Of a DNA stretch of 64,000 nt, positions 17,603-26,769 are shown in pieces. Each line of letters starts with the position of its first letter. The first letter of the stretch is position 1. Source of the stretch: Qipengyuania xiamenensis (GTDB taxonomy: Bacteria; Pseudomonadota; Alphaproteobacteria; Sphingomonadales; Sphingomonadaceae). The DNA is taken from the NCBI RefSeq assembly GCF_019711495.1, contig NZ_JAIGNM010000002.1:372001-436000 (forward strand). Reading direction: 5' to 3'. The notes under the pieces are model-generated. The model was not told where the DNA came from. It made no database searches and saw nothing but the letters and a program-made list of their open reading frames with translations. The position numbers and the translations under genes were made by a program.

Positions 17603-18817
17603 TCAGGCCTTCATCAGTTCGGGCACGTCGCCCGATACGCCGCGTGCTTCATCCATGAAGAACTTCTTCAGCCAGCCCGAACGCTGGACGCCTGCCATGC
17701 CGAAGCGCCGCACTGCGCTGGCGGTCTTGCCGGGCACGCCGAAGATGCGGGTCAGCGTGTCGGTCGCGCCCATGACCATGATGGAATCGAGCGCGCGCCA
17801 TTTCTCGTAGCGTTCGAGGACCTGTGCATCGGCAAGATCGAGGCCGAGGCGGCGCGCTTCTTCCAGCACTTCGACCAGTGCGCCTACATCGCGCAAGCCG
17901 AGGTTGAGGCCCTGTCCGGCAATCGGGTGCATGCCGTGTGCGCTGTCACCGATCAGCGCCATGCGCTCGCCCACGATCCGCGCTGTGTGCTGGAAGCTGA
18001 GCGGGTAGGAGGTGCGGCCACTGTTGAACGACAGCGTGCCGAGAATATCGCCCATGCGTTTCTCGACTTCGGCGAGGAAGGCGCGGTTGCCGAGCTTGAG
18101 CACGCCGGCAGCGTCTTTCTCGTCCACAGTCCAGACAAGGGCGCTGCGGTGCTGGCCTTCGGGGCCGTCGAGCAGCGGCAGGAGCGCGAAGGGGCCGTCT
18201 TCGTAGAAGATCTCCCAGGCCACTCCTTCATGCGGCTTCGAATGGTCGAGGCCGGTGATGATCGCGCGGTGCGAATAGTCCCAGCTGGCCATCTTGAGCT
18301 CGGCTTCCTCGCGGGTGGGCGAGCCGCGACCCTCGGCGCCTACCAGCAGGTCGGCCTCGAGCACGGTTCCGTCACCCAGCGTGGCGCTGACCGAGAAAGC
18401 ATCGCGATGGCGGCTGACGACATCCACCGGGGCGTGCATTGTGATCAGCGGTTCGTTCTTCGCCGCGTCGAACAGGGCGATGCGCAGCTGGCGGTTGGCG
18501 AACATGCGTCCCAGCGAGCCTTCATGCGCCTCGGGCGTGAAGTCGATCCGGCCCGGTTTCATCTGGTCGAGTACGGCGATGGATTCGATCGGGCAGCCAT
18601 GCGGCTCCAGCGCGTCGGCAAGGCCGATGTTGCGGAACAACCGCCAGCTTGCAGTCGAGATGGCCGACGCGCGGCCATCGAAACCTTCCGCCGTCAGGTC
18701 GGCCGGATCGGCCCGGTCGACGAGGTGGCTCGAAAGCCTTTTTTTCGCCGCCGCGAGGGCAAGGGTGGTTCCCACGAGGCCGCCGCCGAGGATGAGCAAG
18801 TCGCGCTTGTCTGTCAT
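17603..18817 (-). CDS. UbiH/UbiF/UbiL-family FAD-dependent ubiquinone hydroxylase
   Basis: 404 residues. A flavoprotein monooxygenase that hydroxylates the aromatic ring during ubiquinone synthesis. The N-terminal FAD site LILGGGLVGTTLALAAA (residues 8-24) and the C-terminal ALIGDSAHGMHPIAGQGLNL (the GD-H-P-GQG-N motif) are clear. The ATG at 18817 gives the family N-terminus; the frame extends upstream without likeness. Which ring position it acts on (UbiH, UbiF, UbiL or UbiM) cannot be told by eye. It is divergent from dsbD, with the starts almost touching. Confidence 0.88.
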   Translation of the reverse strand: MTDKRDLLILGGGLVGTTLALAAAKKRLSSHLVDRADPADLTAEGFDGRASAISTASWRLFRNIGLADALEPHGCPIESIAVLDQMKPGRIDFTPEAHEGSLGRMFANRQLRIALFDAAKNEPLITMHAPVDVVSRHRDAFSVSATLGDGTVLEADLLVGAEGRGSPTREEAELKMASWDYSHRAIITGLDHSKPHEGVAWEIFYEDGPFALLPLLDGPEGQHRSALVWTVDEKDAAGVLKLGNRAFLAEVEKRMGDILGTLSFNSGRTSYPLSFQHTARIVGERMALIGDSAHGMHPIAGQGLNLGLRDVGALVEVLEEARRLGLDLADAQVLERYEKWRALDSIMVMGATDTLTRIFGVPGKTASAVRRFGMAGVQRSGWLKKFFMDEARGVSGDVPELMKA

Positions 18818-18842
18818 GGGGGCAGTCCCTAATGCGCTCAGT

Positions 18843-20930
18843 GTGACCGAGGCAAGGACATTGGACGCAGCGCGCGGCATCTGGCTTGCATTTGTTGCGG
18901 CGCTGGTGCTGCTCTTCCCCGCCGTCGCCACCGCGCAGGAAGCGCGTTTCGGTGACGAGAATATCGCGGTCGAATTGCGCAGCGATGGCCCGCCGGTACC
19001 CGGTGAAACGTGGATGTTGGCGCTGAAGTTCACGCCCAGCAGCAGCGAATGGCACGGATACTGGTCGAACCCGGGCGATGCTGGCCAAGGCATGGCGCTT
19101 TCTCTCGACCTGCCCGGGGGATGGGTGGCGGGCGAGCCGCTATATCCGGTGCCGCAAACCCTCGTGATCTCGGGGCTGATGAATCACATTTACGAGGGCG
19201 AGCATGCCGTCCTCGTGCCTGTCGAGGTGCCAGCCGACGCTGCAGTGGCGAACATCGCGCCGATAACCGGTTTCGTTTCCTACCTCGCCTGCACGGACAG
19301 GATTTGCGTGCCGCAGGATGCGCGACTTTCGTTGAGCGAAGGCGGAAATTTCAGGGCGTGGCGGGCGGCGATCGCCCCGCCGCTCGACAGTGTTGCGGGA
19401 TATGAAATCCAGCGCGACCGGCTGCGGGTGGGCATCCCTCTTCCTGCCGAGCTTGAACTGGGTGATCTGCACCTCTTCTTGGCGGACCCACAGATCGGCG
19501 GGTTCGCGCCGCAATATGCCGCAGTTCAGACCTATGTCCGCGAAGGAAATTTGCTGGTCGCCGAAATCCCGCTCCGGAGCCTCGCCGGACAGGAAGGCAC
19601 AGCATTGCCCGAACGGATTGGCGGCATCCTCTCGCTCGGTGACGGGCAGGGGCTTCGTTTCGAGGCCGAACAGCGCGATGTGCCGCTTGAGGGCGTAAAG
19701 CCGATCCGCGGCCCGGTGGATATTCCGCCTCTCTGGATACTGCTCGCCGCATCGCTGGTCGGCGGGCTGTTGCTAAATATCATGCCCTGCGTCTTCCCGA
19801 TCCTGAGCCTCAAGGCGCTCGCGCTCGCCAAGGCGGGCGGTGACGAGGCTTCCGCAAGGCGCGACGCGCTGGCCTATACCGCTGGTGTGGTGCTGGCCTG
19901 TGCCGCGCTCGGCGCTGTGATCCTGCTGCTGCGTTCTGCAGGCGAGCAGGTGGGATGGGCCTTCCAACTGCAGGAGCCCCGCATCGTGGCGGCGCTATTC
20001 GTGCTGGCGATTGCGATCACCGCCAACTTCCTCGGGCTTTTCCAGTTGCCCGGGATGGCCATCGCGGGAGGCAAGCCATCGGCCAAGGGCTCCTTCGCAA
20101 CCGGCCTGCTGGCCGCATTCGTGGCCACGCCATGCACCGGCCCTTTCATGGCGCTGGCGCTGGGCGCGGCGCTGGTTCTGCGGCCCATTGAGGGCTTCGC
20201 GATATTCACCGCGCTAGGTATTGGTCTCGCGCTGCCATTCCTGCTCATCGGGTTCATCCCCGCATGGCGGCGCAAACTGCCGAAGCCGGGTCCGTGGATG
20301 GAGCGTTTCCGGCGCTGGATGGCGATCCCGATGGGGCTCACCGTACTGGCGCTGGCGTGGCTGCTGTGGCGCATTGCGGACGGCTTCTGGCTGACCATGA
20401 TCGGGATCGTGAGCGTGTTGGTGCTCGCACTGCTGGCCTCGATGGGCCAGCGGCAGGCGAAAGGGCTGGGTGCCGAACGCATCTTCTTTGCCGGGATCGT
20501 GGCGCTGGCCATCTTCGCGCTGTCCTTCGTGCCGGAACCGGAAGCTCCCGAGGTGTCCTCCTCCCAGAGCATCCACGAGCCGATTGAATTCTCCGAAAGC
20601 GCCCTTGCCGAGGCGCGCACCAGCGGCAAGCCCGTCTTCGTCTGGTTCACCGCCGACTGGTGCATCACCTGCAAGGTCAACGAACAGGTCGCCATCGAGG
20701 ATTGGGAAACGCATGAGGCGTTTTCCCGGGCAGAGGTGATCACCATACGCGGCGACTGGACGCGCCGCGATGAAGAGATTGCCAGTTTCCTTGCGCAACA
20801 GGGTGTGGCGGGTGTGCCGCTTTACCTGTGGTACGCGCCGGGCGGCGACGCGCAGCAATTGCCGCAGGTGCTTACTCCGGCGATGCTTCGGGATCTGGCA
20901 GAGCAGGCATCGTCCCCGCGCAGCGAGTGA
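18843..20930 (+). CDS. dsbD: Thiol:disulfide interchange protein DsbD family
   Basis: About 695 residues from a GTG at 18843; ATG 18816 and TTG 18861 are other in-frame options. Signal peptide WLAFVAALVLLFPAVATAQ; N-terminal periplasmic domain with ACTDRICVPQ; a membrane domain with Cys in MPCVFPILSLKAL and ATPCTGPFMALALG; and a C-terminal thioredoxin-like domain with WFTADWCITCKVNE. DsbD carries electrons from cytoplasmic thioredoxin to periplasmic thiol proteins. The 3' end overlaps the oppositely oriented lipoprotein gene by 59 bases. It is divergent from the ubiquinone hydroxylase gene. Confidence 0.9.
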   Translation: MTEARTLDAARGIWLAFVAALVLLFPAVATAQEARFGDENIAVELRSDGPPVPGETWMLALKFTPSSSEWHGYWSNPGDAGQGMALSLDLPGGWVAGEPLYPVPQTLVISGLMNHIYEGEHAVLVPVEVPADAAVANIAPITGFVSYLACTDRICVPQDARLSLSEGGNFRAWRAAIAPPLDSVAGYEIQRDRLRVGIPLPAELELGDLHLFLADPQIGGFAPQYAAVQTYVREGNLLVAEIPLRSLAGQEGTALPERIGGILSLGDGQGLRFEAEQRDVPLEGVKPIRGPVDIPPLWILLAASLVGGLLLNIMPCVFPILSLKALALAKAGGDEASARRDALAYTAGVVLACAALGAVILLLRSAGEQVGWAFQLQEPRIVAALFVLAIAITANFLGLFQLPGMAIAGGKPSAKGSFATGLLAAFVATPCTGPFMALALGAALVLRPIEGFAIFTALGIGLALPFLLIGFIPAWRRKLPKPGPWMERFRRWMAIPMGLTVLALAWLLWRIADGFWLTMIGIVSVLVLALLASMGQRQAKGLGAERIFFAGIVALAIFALSFVPEPEAPEVSSSQSIHEPIEFSESALAEARTSGKPVFVWFTADWCITCKVNEQVAIEDWETHEAFSRAEVITIRGDWTRRDEEIASFLAQQGVAGVPLYLWYAPGGDAQQLPQVLTPAMLRDLAEQASSPRSE

Positions 20931-21414
20931 TGAACTCGGCCGGCTGGCGGCTGGCGTTGAGGATCATCGATCCTGCCCCTGGAATGGTCGCTTCTACGCT
21001 TCTCGGGCCAGTCAGCACTTCGAGCCTGGGATCATCGGCCCGGACCGATCCGCGCCACAGCCAGGCATCGCCTTCCTCATGCGCGTCGATAAACAGGCGT
21101 TCGACGTGGCCGTTGCCGATCAACGCGAGCATTGCCTTGGCATCCTCGTCTGCCGCGACATAGCGGCGGTAGACTAGTTCCTCTCCTTCGCATGCCAGCG
21201 AGAAGAGCGGCATTTCACCGGGCTTGCCGTAGAGCAGGCGCCCGCTCTGTTCGCTGCGCGCCCATGCCGCGCCGTCTGTATCGGGCGAGGCGACGGGGGT
21301 CGAAGGTGTGCGCCTTTCCTCGGTGATCTGCGCACGCGAGACATAGTCGTCCGAAGCGGGCGGCTTGCAGGCGGACAGCAGGGTAAGCGCACACAGCGCG
21401 GTCAGGCGAAGCAT
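20872..21414 (-). CDS. Conserved-looking lipoprotein of unknown function
   Basis: 180 residues. Signal peptide MLRLTALCALTLLSAC with lipobox LLSAC, so it is an anchored periplasmic lipoprotein. The mature part holds LLYGKPGEMPLFSLACEGEELVYRRY and ends PALPDPEASPE. No family is recognised. Its last 59 bases overlap the end of dsbD in opposite orientation, so the coding sense there is shared by two strands. It is a monocistronic gene between dsbD and the S10 peptidase. Confidence 0.65.
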   Translation of the reverse strand: MLRLTALCALTLLSACKPPASDDYVSRAQITEERRTPSTPVASPDTDGAAWARSEQSGRLLYGKPGEMPLFSLACEGEELVYRRYVAADEDAKAMLALIGNGHVERLFIDAHEEGDAWLWRGSVRADDPRLEVLTGPRSVEATIPGAGSMILNASRQPAEFITRCAGTMPALPDPEASPE

Positions 21415-21446
21415 GATGCCGAGCTATGCCAGCGCAGGCTTGCGGG

Positions 21447-22943
21447 TCAACGCGCGCGAATGAATTCGCGCAGGTCGGCGCTGAGTTTTACCCGGTCCTC
21501 GTCACGCACGTACATCATGTGGCCGGCGTCGTAATATTTGAACGTCAGGCGGTCCTGCGGGATGCCGAAGCGATTGAGCGAATATTCCGCGCCGAAGAAG
21601 GGGGTCGCGAAATCGTACCAGCCCTGCGCGTTGAACAGGCGCAGCTGCGAATTCTCGCGCATCGCCTTGCCGATCAGCGGGCCGACATTGAGATATGCGT
21701 TGCGGCCCCAGCCATTGCCCATCGACCAGTCCCAGTAACGGCCCGGTTCGCGCCCGATGGACTGGTACTCACGGTCGGTCTCGAAGCCGAGGCCATCGCG
21801 CAGCCAGCTGTTCACCGCCGCCGTATAGCCTGCATCGATACCGTAGAAGCTTGGGTCGTTGTCGGGCGTCTCGCCCGCATTGTCGTAGTCGCGGCCCGTA
21901 TAGCGCGCATCGAGGCGGCCGATGGTGAGGCCCCGGTCGCGCAGCAATTCCTTGTAAAAACGCTGGCTCGTGACACGCAGGTTCGCCTGGTCGAGATATT
22001 CTTCCGACAGGCCCGTCAGGCGCGAGAGTTCTGCACGCACAGCTGCGCGTTCCGCATCGGGCAGGTCCTGCCCCTTGAGCAGTGCAGTGGCGAAGGGCCC
22101 GATGGCGAACTGCCGCGCTTCCTCGGCAATGGCCTCGACCGACGGCGCCTGCACCTTGCCGTGATAATAGGCCGCCGCAGCCATGTTGGGCAGGGTCACG
22201 ATATAGGCCATTTCGTTGCCCGGCGTCGGCTCGCGCCCGGCAAAATCGAGGATGGTCGACACAAGGATCAGGCCGTTCAATCCGACATCGTTGAAGGTCC
22301 CCCCTTCAAGCTCGTCGACCACCATTGCCGTGCGCGTGGTGCCGTAGCTCTCGCCGCCGAGATATTTGGGGCTGTTCCAGCGGCCGTTGTCGTTGATCCA
22401 GCGCCGGATGACCTGCGCCACGGCGCGCGCGTCCTGCCGGAGGCCGTAGTATTTCTCCGGATCGGTGCCCTTGGTCAGATAACTGAAACCCGTACCCGGC
22501 GGGTCGATGAAAACGAGGTCCGCCACGTCGAGCAGGCTCTCGGGATTATCGAGGATAGGGTAGGGCGGCGCCCCGTCATCGCGCGCATCGGATGGGATGC
22601 CAACGCGCTTCGGCCCCCATGCGCCCATCTGCAGCCAGACCGAACCCGAGCCGGGCCCGCCGTTGTAGATGAAGAAAACGGGCCGCGAGGTATCGCGTGG
22701 GTTCTTCACATAGCTGGTCGTGACTATGACCGCTTCCTGCTTGCCGTCGTCGCCTTCGAGGATCGTCTCGCTGACCGTGGCGGTATAGGAGATGCGCTGC
22801 CCACCGAAGGTGCCGGTGAGGTTCCTGGACTTTACCTGCGGTTCGATCTGCTCGGCTGGAGGCGTGGCAGGCTTCTCCTGCGCAGCAAGAGGGGTCGAAA
22901 TGGCGAGAGCCGCAGCGGCGGCGAGCAGGCGCGTGATCATCAT
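21447..22943 (-). CDS. Peptidase S10 (serine carboxypeptidase-like), exported
   Basis: 498 residues with a signal peptide (about residues 1-21, ending PLAAQ). Family marks: VFFIYNGGPGSGS (oxyanion hole, 89-101), LVFIDPPGTGFSY, and nucleophile Ser199 in YLGGESYGTTR. The catalytic Asp and His are in LRLFNAQGWYDFATP and YDAGHMMYV. The family removes C-terminal residues from peptides; the bacterial members are often in the periplasm of Sphingomonadales and Xanthomonadales. No operon partner is evident. Confidence 0.9.
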   Translation of the reverse strand: MMITRLLAAAAALAISTPLAAQEKPATPPAEQIEPQVKSRNLTGTFGGQRISYTATVSETILEGDDGKQEAVIVTTSYVKNPRDTSRPVFFIYNGGPGSGSVWLQMGAWGPKRVGIPSDARDDGAPPYPILDNPESLLDVADLVFIDPPGTGFSYLTKGTDPEKYYGLRQDARAVAQVIRRWINDNGRWNSPKYLGGESYGTTRTAMVVDELEGGTFNDVGLNGLILVSTILDFAGREPTPGNEMAYIVTLPNMAAAAYYHGKVQAPSVEAIAEEARQFAIGPFATALLKGQDLPDAERAAVRAELSRLTGLSEEYLDQANLRVTSQRFYKELLRDRGLTIGRLDARYTGRDYDNAGETPDNDPSFYGIDAGYTAAVNSWLRDGLGFETDREYQSIGREPGRYWDWSMGNGWGRNAYLNVGPLIGKAMRENSQLRLFNAQGWYDFATPFFGAEYSLNRFGIPQDRLTFKYYDAGHMMYVRDEDRVKLSADLREFIRAR

Positions 22944-22983
22944 GTCGGTATGGCAAAGCCGCGGCCTCGCGTAAATTCCCCGA

Positions 22984-23772
22984 TTACTGGCTAGGCTTCA
23001 CGAACTTCATCACGAAGCGATCCGTCTTGCCGCGAATATCCGGGGCAAACACGCTGGTTTCGTAATCGTCTTCGGGATTTGCGAGCATGTCGCTTTCCGC
23101 TTCGAGGACAAAGCCGGCCCGTTCGAAATCGGCGCGGACCACAGCGGGGTCGATCCGGTGGAAATCGTCGACCGTCTTGCGCGTATCGCCCGGATTGCCG
23201 GAATGGTCGATCACGCCGACGACGCCGCCGGGCTTCATCGCACTATACAGGCTTGCGAGGTATGCATCGGGATCGGTGCGGGACATCTTGTACTGTTCCG
23301 ATTCCCAGTAAAGGTCGTGGTAATTCAGGTTCATGATCGCGAAATCGAAGCGTTCGGCTTCCGTTGCGAATTCTTCGAAGGGATAGCGTTCCAGAATGAT
23401 GCCCGGGTCGCGCTGCGACAGCGCGGTCCAGGCTTCCTCGTTGAAGAACTGTTCGGGTTCCAGCGCAGTCACGCTTCCATTGTCGCCGACGGCCTTGGCG
23501 AGGATTTCCGCCCAGTATCCGCCGCCTGACATGAGGTCGGCAGCCGCATCGCCTTCCTGAAGGCCAAGAAACGCCAGGACTTCGGCGGGCTTGCGGTTTT
23601 CGTCGAGCGCGCGTGCCTCTTCGGGACGGGCCTCGTTGGCGACAGCCGCGGCGAGAGCGTCGGCTGAAACGGATTGCGCGGTGTCGACTTGCTTGGTCGT
23701 ATCTTCGGCCGGTTGCGAACAGGCGGCCAGCGACAGGGCAAGCGCGGTAGTCAGGATCAGGTGCGGCTTCAC
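22984..23772 (-). CDS. Methyltransferase-fold lipoprotein
   Basis: 262 residues from a GTG at 23772, placed 3 bases after GGGGAGAGA. An in-frame TTG lies 18 bases upstream. The N-terminus KPHLILTTALALSLAACSQP is a lipoprotein signal with lipobox SLAAC (Cys18). The rest looks like a Rossmann methyltransferase: AADLMSGGGYWAEILAKAVG is motif I, FDFAIMNLNYHDLYW sits where motif IV is expected, and MKPGGVVGVIDHSG follows. S-adenosylmethionine is not normally in the periplasm, so the catalytic role is puzzling. The family occurs in several Gram-negatives as predicted methyltransferase; its function is unknown. Confidence 0.75.
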   Translation of the reverse strand: MKPHLILTTALALSLAACSQPAEDTTKQVDTAQSVSADALAAAVANEARPEEARALDENRKPAEVLAFLGLQEGDAAADLMSGGGYWAEILAKAVGDNGSVTALEPEQFFNEEAWTALSQRDPGIILERYPFEEFATEAERFDFAIMNLNYHDLYWESEQYKMSRTDPDAYLASLYSAMKPGGVVGVIDHSGNPGDTRKTVDDFHRIDPAVVRADFERAGFVLEAESDMLANPEDDYETSVFAPDIRGKTDRFVMKFVKPSQ

Positions 23773-23880
23773 GGTTCTCTCCCCTTGCAAAATTGCGTGG
23801 GAAAGCGTGGACCCGGCGCGGGCCCATGAGAACCCCCGCGAGCTACGCCGGTCGAGGGGACGAGTGCACTGGTCGAAGTT

Positions 23881-26076
23881 CTACGGCTTGCCGCCCATCC
23901 GCTTGTAGCGAGTCTTGCCGTAGCGGGTCTTGCGCGTGCCGGGACGGCCGGCATCGCTCCTGCCGACGCGTGGTGCCTTTTTCTCTTCGTCGCCGAGGCC
24001 GAGTTCGTCGTTTTCCAGGCGGCGAATTTCGTCGCGCAAGCGTCCGGCTTCCTCGAATTCGAGATCGGCGGCGGCAGCGCGCATGCGCTTTTCGAGGTCC
24101 TCGATATAGGCGCGCAGATTGTGGCCGACGAGGTTGTTGCGCTCGTCGTCGCCCGTGTCGACGGTGACGCCGTCCTGTGCGGCCGTGTGCGCGACGATGT
24201 CGGCGATGTTGCGCTTGATCGTCTTGGGCGTGATGCCGTGTTCTTCGTTGTAGGCCTTCTGCTTCTCGCGGCGGCGGTCGGTTTCGGCCATCGCGCGCTC
24301 CATCGAACCGGTGACCCGGTCGGCATAGAGAATGACGCGACCTTCGACGTTTCGCGCGGCGCGGCCGATGGTCTGGACGAGGCTGGTCTCCGAACGCAGG
24401 AAGCCTTCCTTGTCCGCATCGAGAATGCAGACGAGACCGCATTCGGGGATGTCGAGACCTTCGCGCAGCAGGTTGATGCCCACCAGCACGTCGTAGACCC
24501 CGAGGCGCAGGTCGCGGATTAGTTCGATACGTTCGAGTGTTTCCACATCGGAGTGCATGTAGCGTACCTTCACGCCGGCTTCGTGCATGAACTCGGTGAG
24601 GTCTTCCGCCATGCGCTTGGTCAGCGTGGTGACGAGCGTGCGATAGCCCATCTTGGCGGTCTTCTTGCATTCTTCGATGCAGTCCTGGACCTGGTCCTCG
24701 ACCGGTTTGATCTCGACCGGCGGGTCGACGAGGCCGGTGGGTCGGATGACCTGTTCGGCGAAGACGCCTCCGGTCTGCTCCATCTCCCACGTGCCCGGCG
24801 TGGCCGAAACGCAGAAGGTCTGCGGGCGCATCGCGTCCCATTCGTTGAAGCGAAGCGGGCGGTTGTCGATGCAGCTGGGCAGGCGGAAGCCGTATTCGGC
24901 CAGCGTGATCTTGCGGCGGTGGTCGCCCTTTGCCATCGCGCCGATCTGCGGCACGGTCTGGTGGCTTTCGTCGACGAACAGCAGCGCGTTTTCCGGCAGG
25001 TATTCGAACAGCGTCGGCGGCGGTTCGCCGGGAAGGCGGCCGGTGAGGAAGCGGCTGTAGTTCTCGATCCCTGCACACGAACCGGTGGCGGCAATCATTT
25101 CGAGATCGAAATTAGTGCGCTGTTCGAGCCGCTGTGCTTCCAGCAGCTTGCCTTCCTCGTGGAGTTCCTTGAGCCGCTCACCCAGCTCGAACTTGATCGC
25201 TTCCGAAGCCTGTTTCATCGTCGGGCCGGGCGTGACGTAGTGCGAGTTCGCATAGATCCGCACCTTGTCGAGGCTCGCGCCCTTCTTGCCGGTGAGCGGG
25301 TCGAACTCGCTGATTTCCTCGATCTCGTCGCCGAAGAAGCTGACCCGCCAGGCCATGTCCTCGTAGTGCGAAGGGAAGATTTCGAGATTGTCGCCACGCA
25401 CGCGGAAATTGCCGCGCGCAAAGGCCACGTCGTTGCGTTTGTACTGCAGGGCCACGAGCTTGCGGATCAGCTCGCGCTGGTCGACCACATCGTCCTTCTT
25501 GATGTCGAAGATCATCGCCGAATAGGTTTCGACCGAGCCGATACCGTAAAGGCACGAAACCGAGGCGACGATGATGACATCGTCCCGTTCCAGCAGCGCG
25601 CGCGTGGCCGAGTGGCGCATCCGGTCGATCGCCTCGTTCACCGAGCTTTCCTTCTCGATGTAGGTGTCAGACCGCGGCACATAGGCTTCCGGCTGGTAGT
25701 AATCGTAATAGCTGACGAAATACTCGACCGCGTTTTCCGGGAAGAAGCTCTTGAACTCGCCATAGAGCTGCGCGGCGAGGATCTTGTTCGGCGCGAGGAT
25801 GAGGGCAGGGCGCTGCAGTTCCTCGATGACCTTTGCCATGGTGAAGGTCTTGCCCGAACCGGTGACACCGAGGAGGACCTGAGTCTGTTCGTCATCGCGC
25901 GCCGAGGCCGTGAGTTCGGCAATGGCAGTCGGCTGATCGCCAGAGGGCGTATAATCGCTGACGAGCTTGAACGGCCGCCCGCCCATCGACTTTTCGGGAC
26001 GCGCGGGTTTGTGAGGGACGAATTCACCGGTTGTGTCCGGCTCTTCCAGCCCTCTGCGAATTACGAGTTCAGCCAT
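23881..26076 (-). CDS. uvrB: Excinuclease ABC subunit B
   Basis: 731 residues. DNA-damage verification helicase of nucleotide excision repair, acting with UvrA and UvrC. Walker [14 protein letters not shown], the beta-hairpin [12 protein letters not shown], the Walker-B-type FVDESHQT, the helicase motif [19 protein letters not shown], and the C-terminal UVR motif ([15 protein letters not shown]) are present. The ATG at 26076 gives [14 protein letters not shown]; the frame continues upstream without likeness. There is a basic tail rich in Arg/Gly/Lys ([17 protein letters not shown]), common in alphaproteobacterial UvrB. Apparently monocistronic. Confidence 0.97.
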   Translation of the reverse strand: MAELVIRRGLEEPDTTGEFVPHKPARPEKSMGGRPFKLVSDYTPSGDQPTAIAELTASARDDEQTQVLLGVTGSGKTFTMAKVIEELQRPALILAPNKILAAQLYGEFKSFFPENAVEYFVSYYDYYQPEAYVPRSDTYIEKESSVNEAIDRMRHSATRALLERDDVIIVASVSCLYGIGSVETYSAMIFDIKKDDVVDQRELIRKLVALQYKRNDVAFARGNFRVRGDNLEIFPSHYEDMAWRVSFFGDEIEEISEFDPLTGKKGASLDKVRIYANSHYVTPGPTMKQASEAIKFELGERLKELHEEGKLLEAQRLEQRTNFDLEMIAATGSCAGIENYSRFLTGRLPGEPPPTLFEYLPENALLFVDESHQTVPQIGAMAKGDHRRKITLAEYGFRLPSCIDNRPLRFNEWDAMRPQTFCVSATPGTWEMEQTGGVFAEQVIRPTGLVDPPVEIKPVEDQVQDCIEECKKTAKMGYRTLVTTLTKRMAEDLTEFMHEAGVKVRYMHSDVETLERIELIRDLRLGVYDVLVGINLLREGLDIPECGLVCILDADKEGFLRSETSLVQTIGRAARNVEGRVILYADRVTGSMERAMAETDRRREKQKAYNEEHGITPKTIKRNIADIVAHTAAQDGVTVDTGDDERNNLVGHNLRAYIEDLEKRMRAAAADLEFEEAGRLRDEIRRLENDELGLGDEEKKAPRVGRSDAGRPGTRKTRYGKTRYKRMGGKP

Positions 26077-26176
26077 GCGCGCACATATGGGGTACGCCAC
26101 AAGAGGGTGCAATGACGGCTTGTGCCGGGCCAACCGCTTGCCTAGCCTTGGCGGAGAAGAAAACCGGAGATTTCCT

Positions 26177-26713
26177 ATGCGTGCGCCCGTTACCGCTCTT
26201 GTTGCATCCCTCGCCCTTGCAGCCTGCGGCAGCCCCGATCCCGACACCGACGGGGACGGCAAGATCAGCATGGAGGAAGCGCAGGCGAGCATGGAAGCAA
26301 GCGGCGCGGTCAAGCCGCAGCCGGGCCAGTATCGGGCCTCGGTCGAGCTGCTCGATTTCGAAGCGCCCGGCGCTCCGCCCGAGGCCAAGCAGATGCTCAG
26401 CGGCATGATGCAGCGCACCTTCGAATACTGCCTGACACCCGAAGAGGCCGAGAAGGGCTTCGAGGAAATGGCGCGCAGTTCACAAAGCGGTGACTGCTCG
26501 TTCGAAAAGTTCGATGCGGACGGCAACGATATCGATGCAGTGATGTTGTGCACCGGTGGTGGCATGGGCGAAATGCGCGTGACCATGGACGGCAGCGGCA
26601 GTGAAACCGCGTCGGAAATGACCATGACCATGGAAGGCAACATGGCTGGTCAGGGCCAGGGCACGATGACCATGCGCACATCGCACGAGCGCATCGGGGA
26701 CTGTGCCAGCTAG
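26177..26713 (+). CDS. DUF3617-like lipoprotein with EF-hand-type loop
   Basis: 178 residues. Signal with lipobox LALAAC (Cys17). Immediately after it stands a perfect EF-hand loop pattern D23-x-D25-G-D27-G-x-I30-S-x-E-E34, which would bind calcium if paired or exposed. Then comes the DUF3617 body: [44 protein letters not shown] and [11 protein letters not shown], with Cys pairs. DUF3617 proteins are periplasmic, of unknown function, and common in Sphingomonadales. The fusion of the loop to DUF3617 is what is odd. Confidence 0.75.
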   Translation: MRAPVTALVASLALAACGSPDPDTDGDGKISMEEAQASMEASGAVKPQPGQYRASVELLDFEAPGAPPEAKQMLSGMMQRTFEYCLTPEEAEKGFEEMARSSQSGDCSFEKFDADGNDIDAVMLCTGGGMGEMRVTMDGSGSETASEMTMTMEGNMAGQGQGTMTMRTSHERIGDCAS

Positions 26714-26769
26714 GGGCACCGCCCCACATTCAGGAACCCGCAATCGGCCCGGCGCATTATTGCCGGACG

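Noticed and set aside
21426-22994. 522-codon + strand frame opposite the S10 peptidase
   Set aside because: Antisense shadow; the peptidase on the other strand has all catalytic motifs.
24553-26115. Long + strand frame (520 codons) opposite uvrB
   Set aside because: Shadow of uvrB; no signal, motif or ribosome site.
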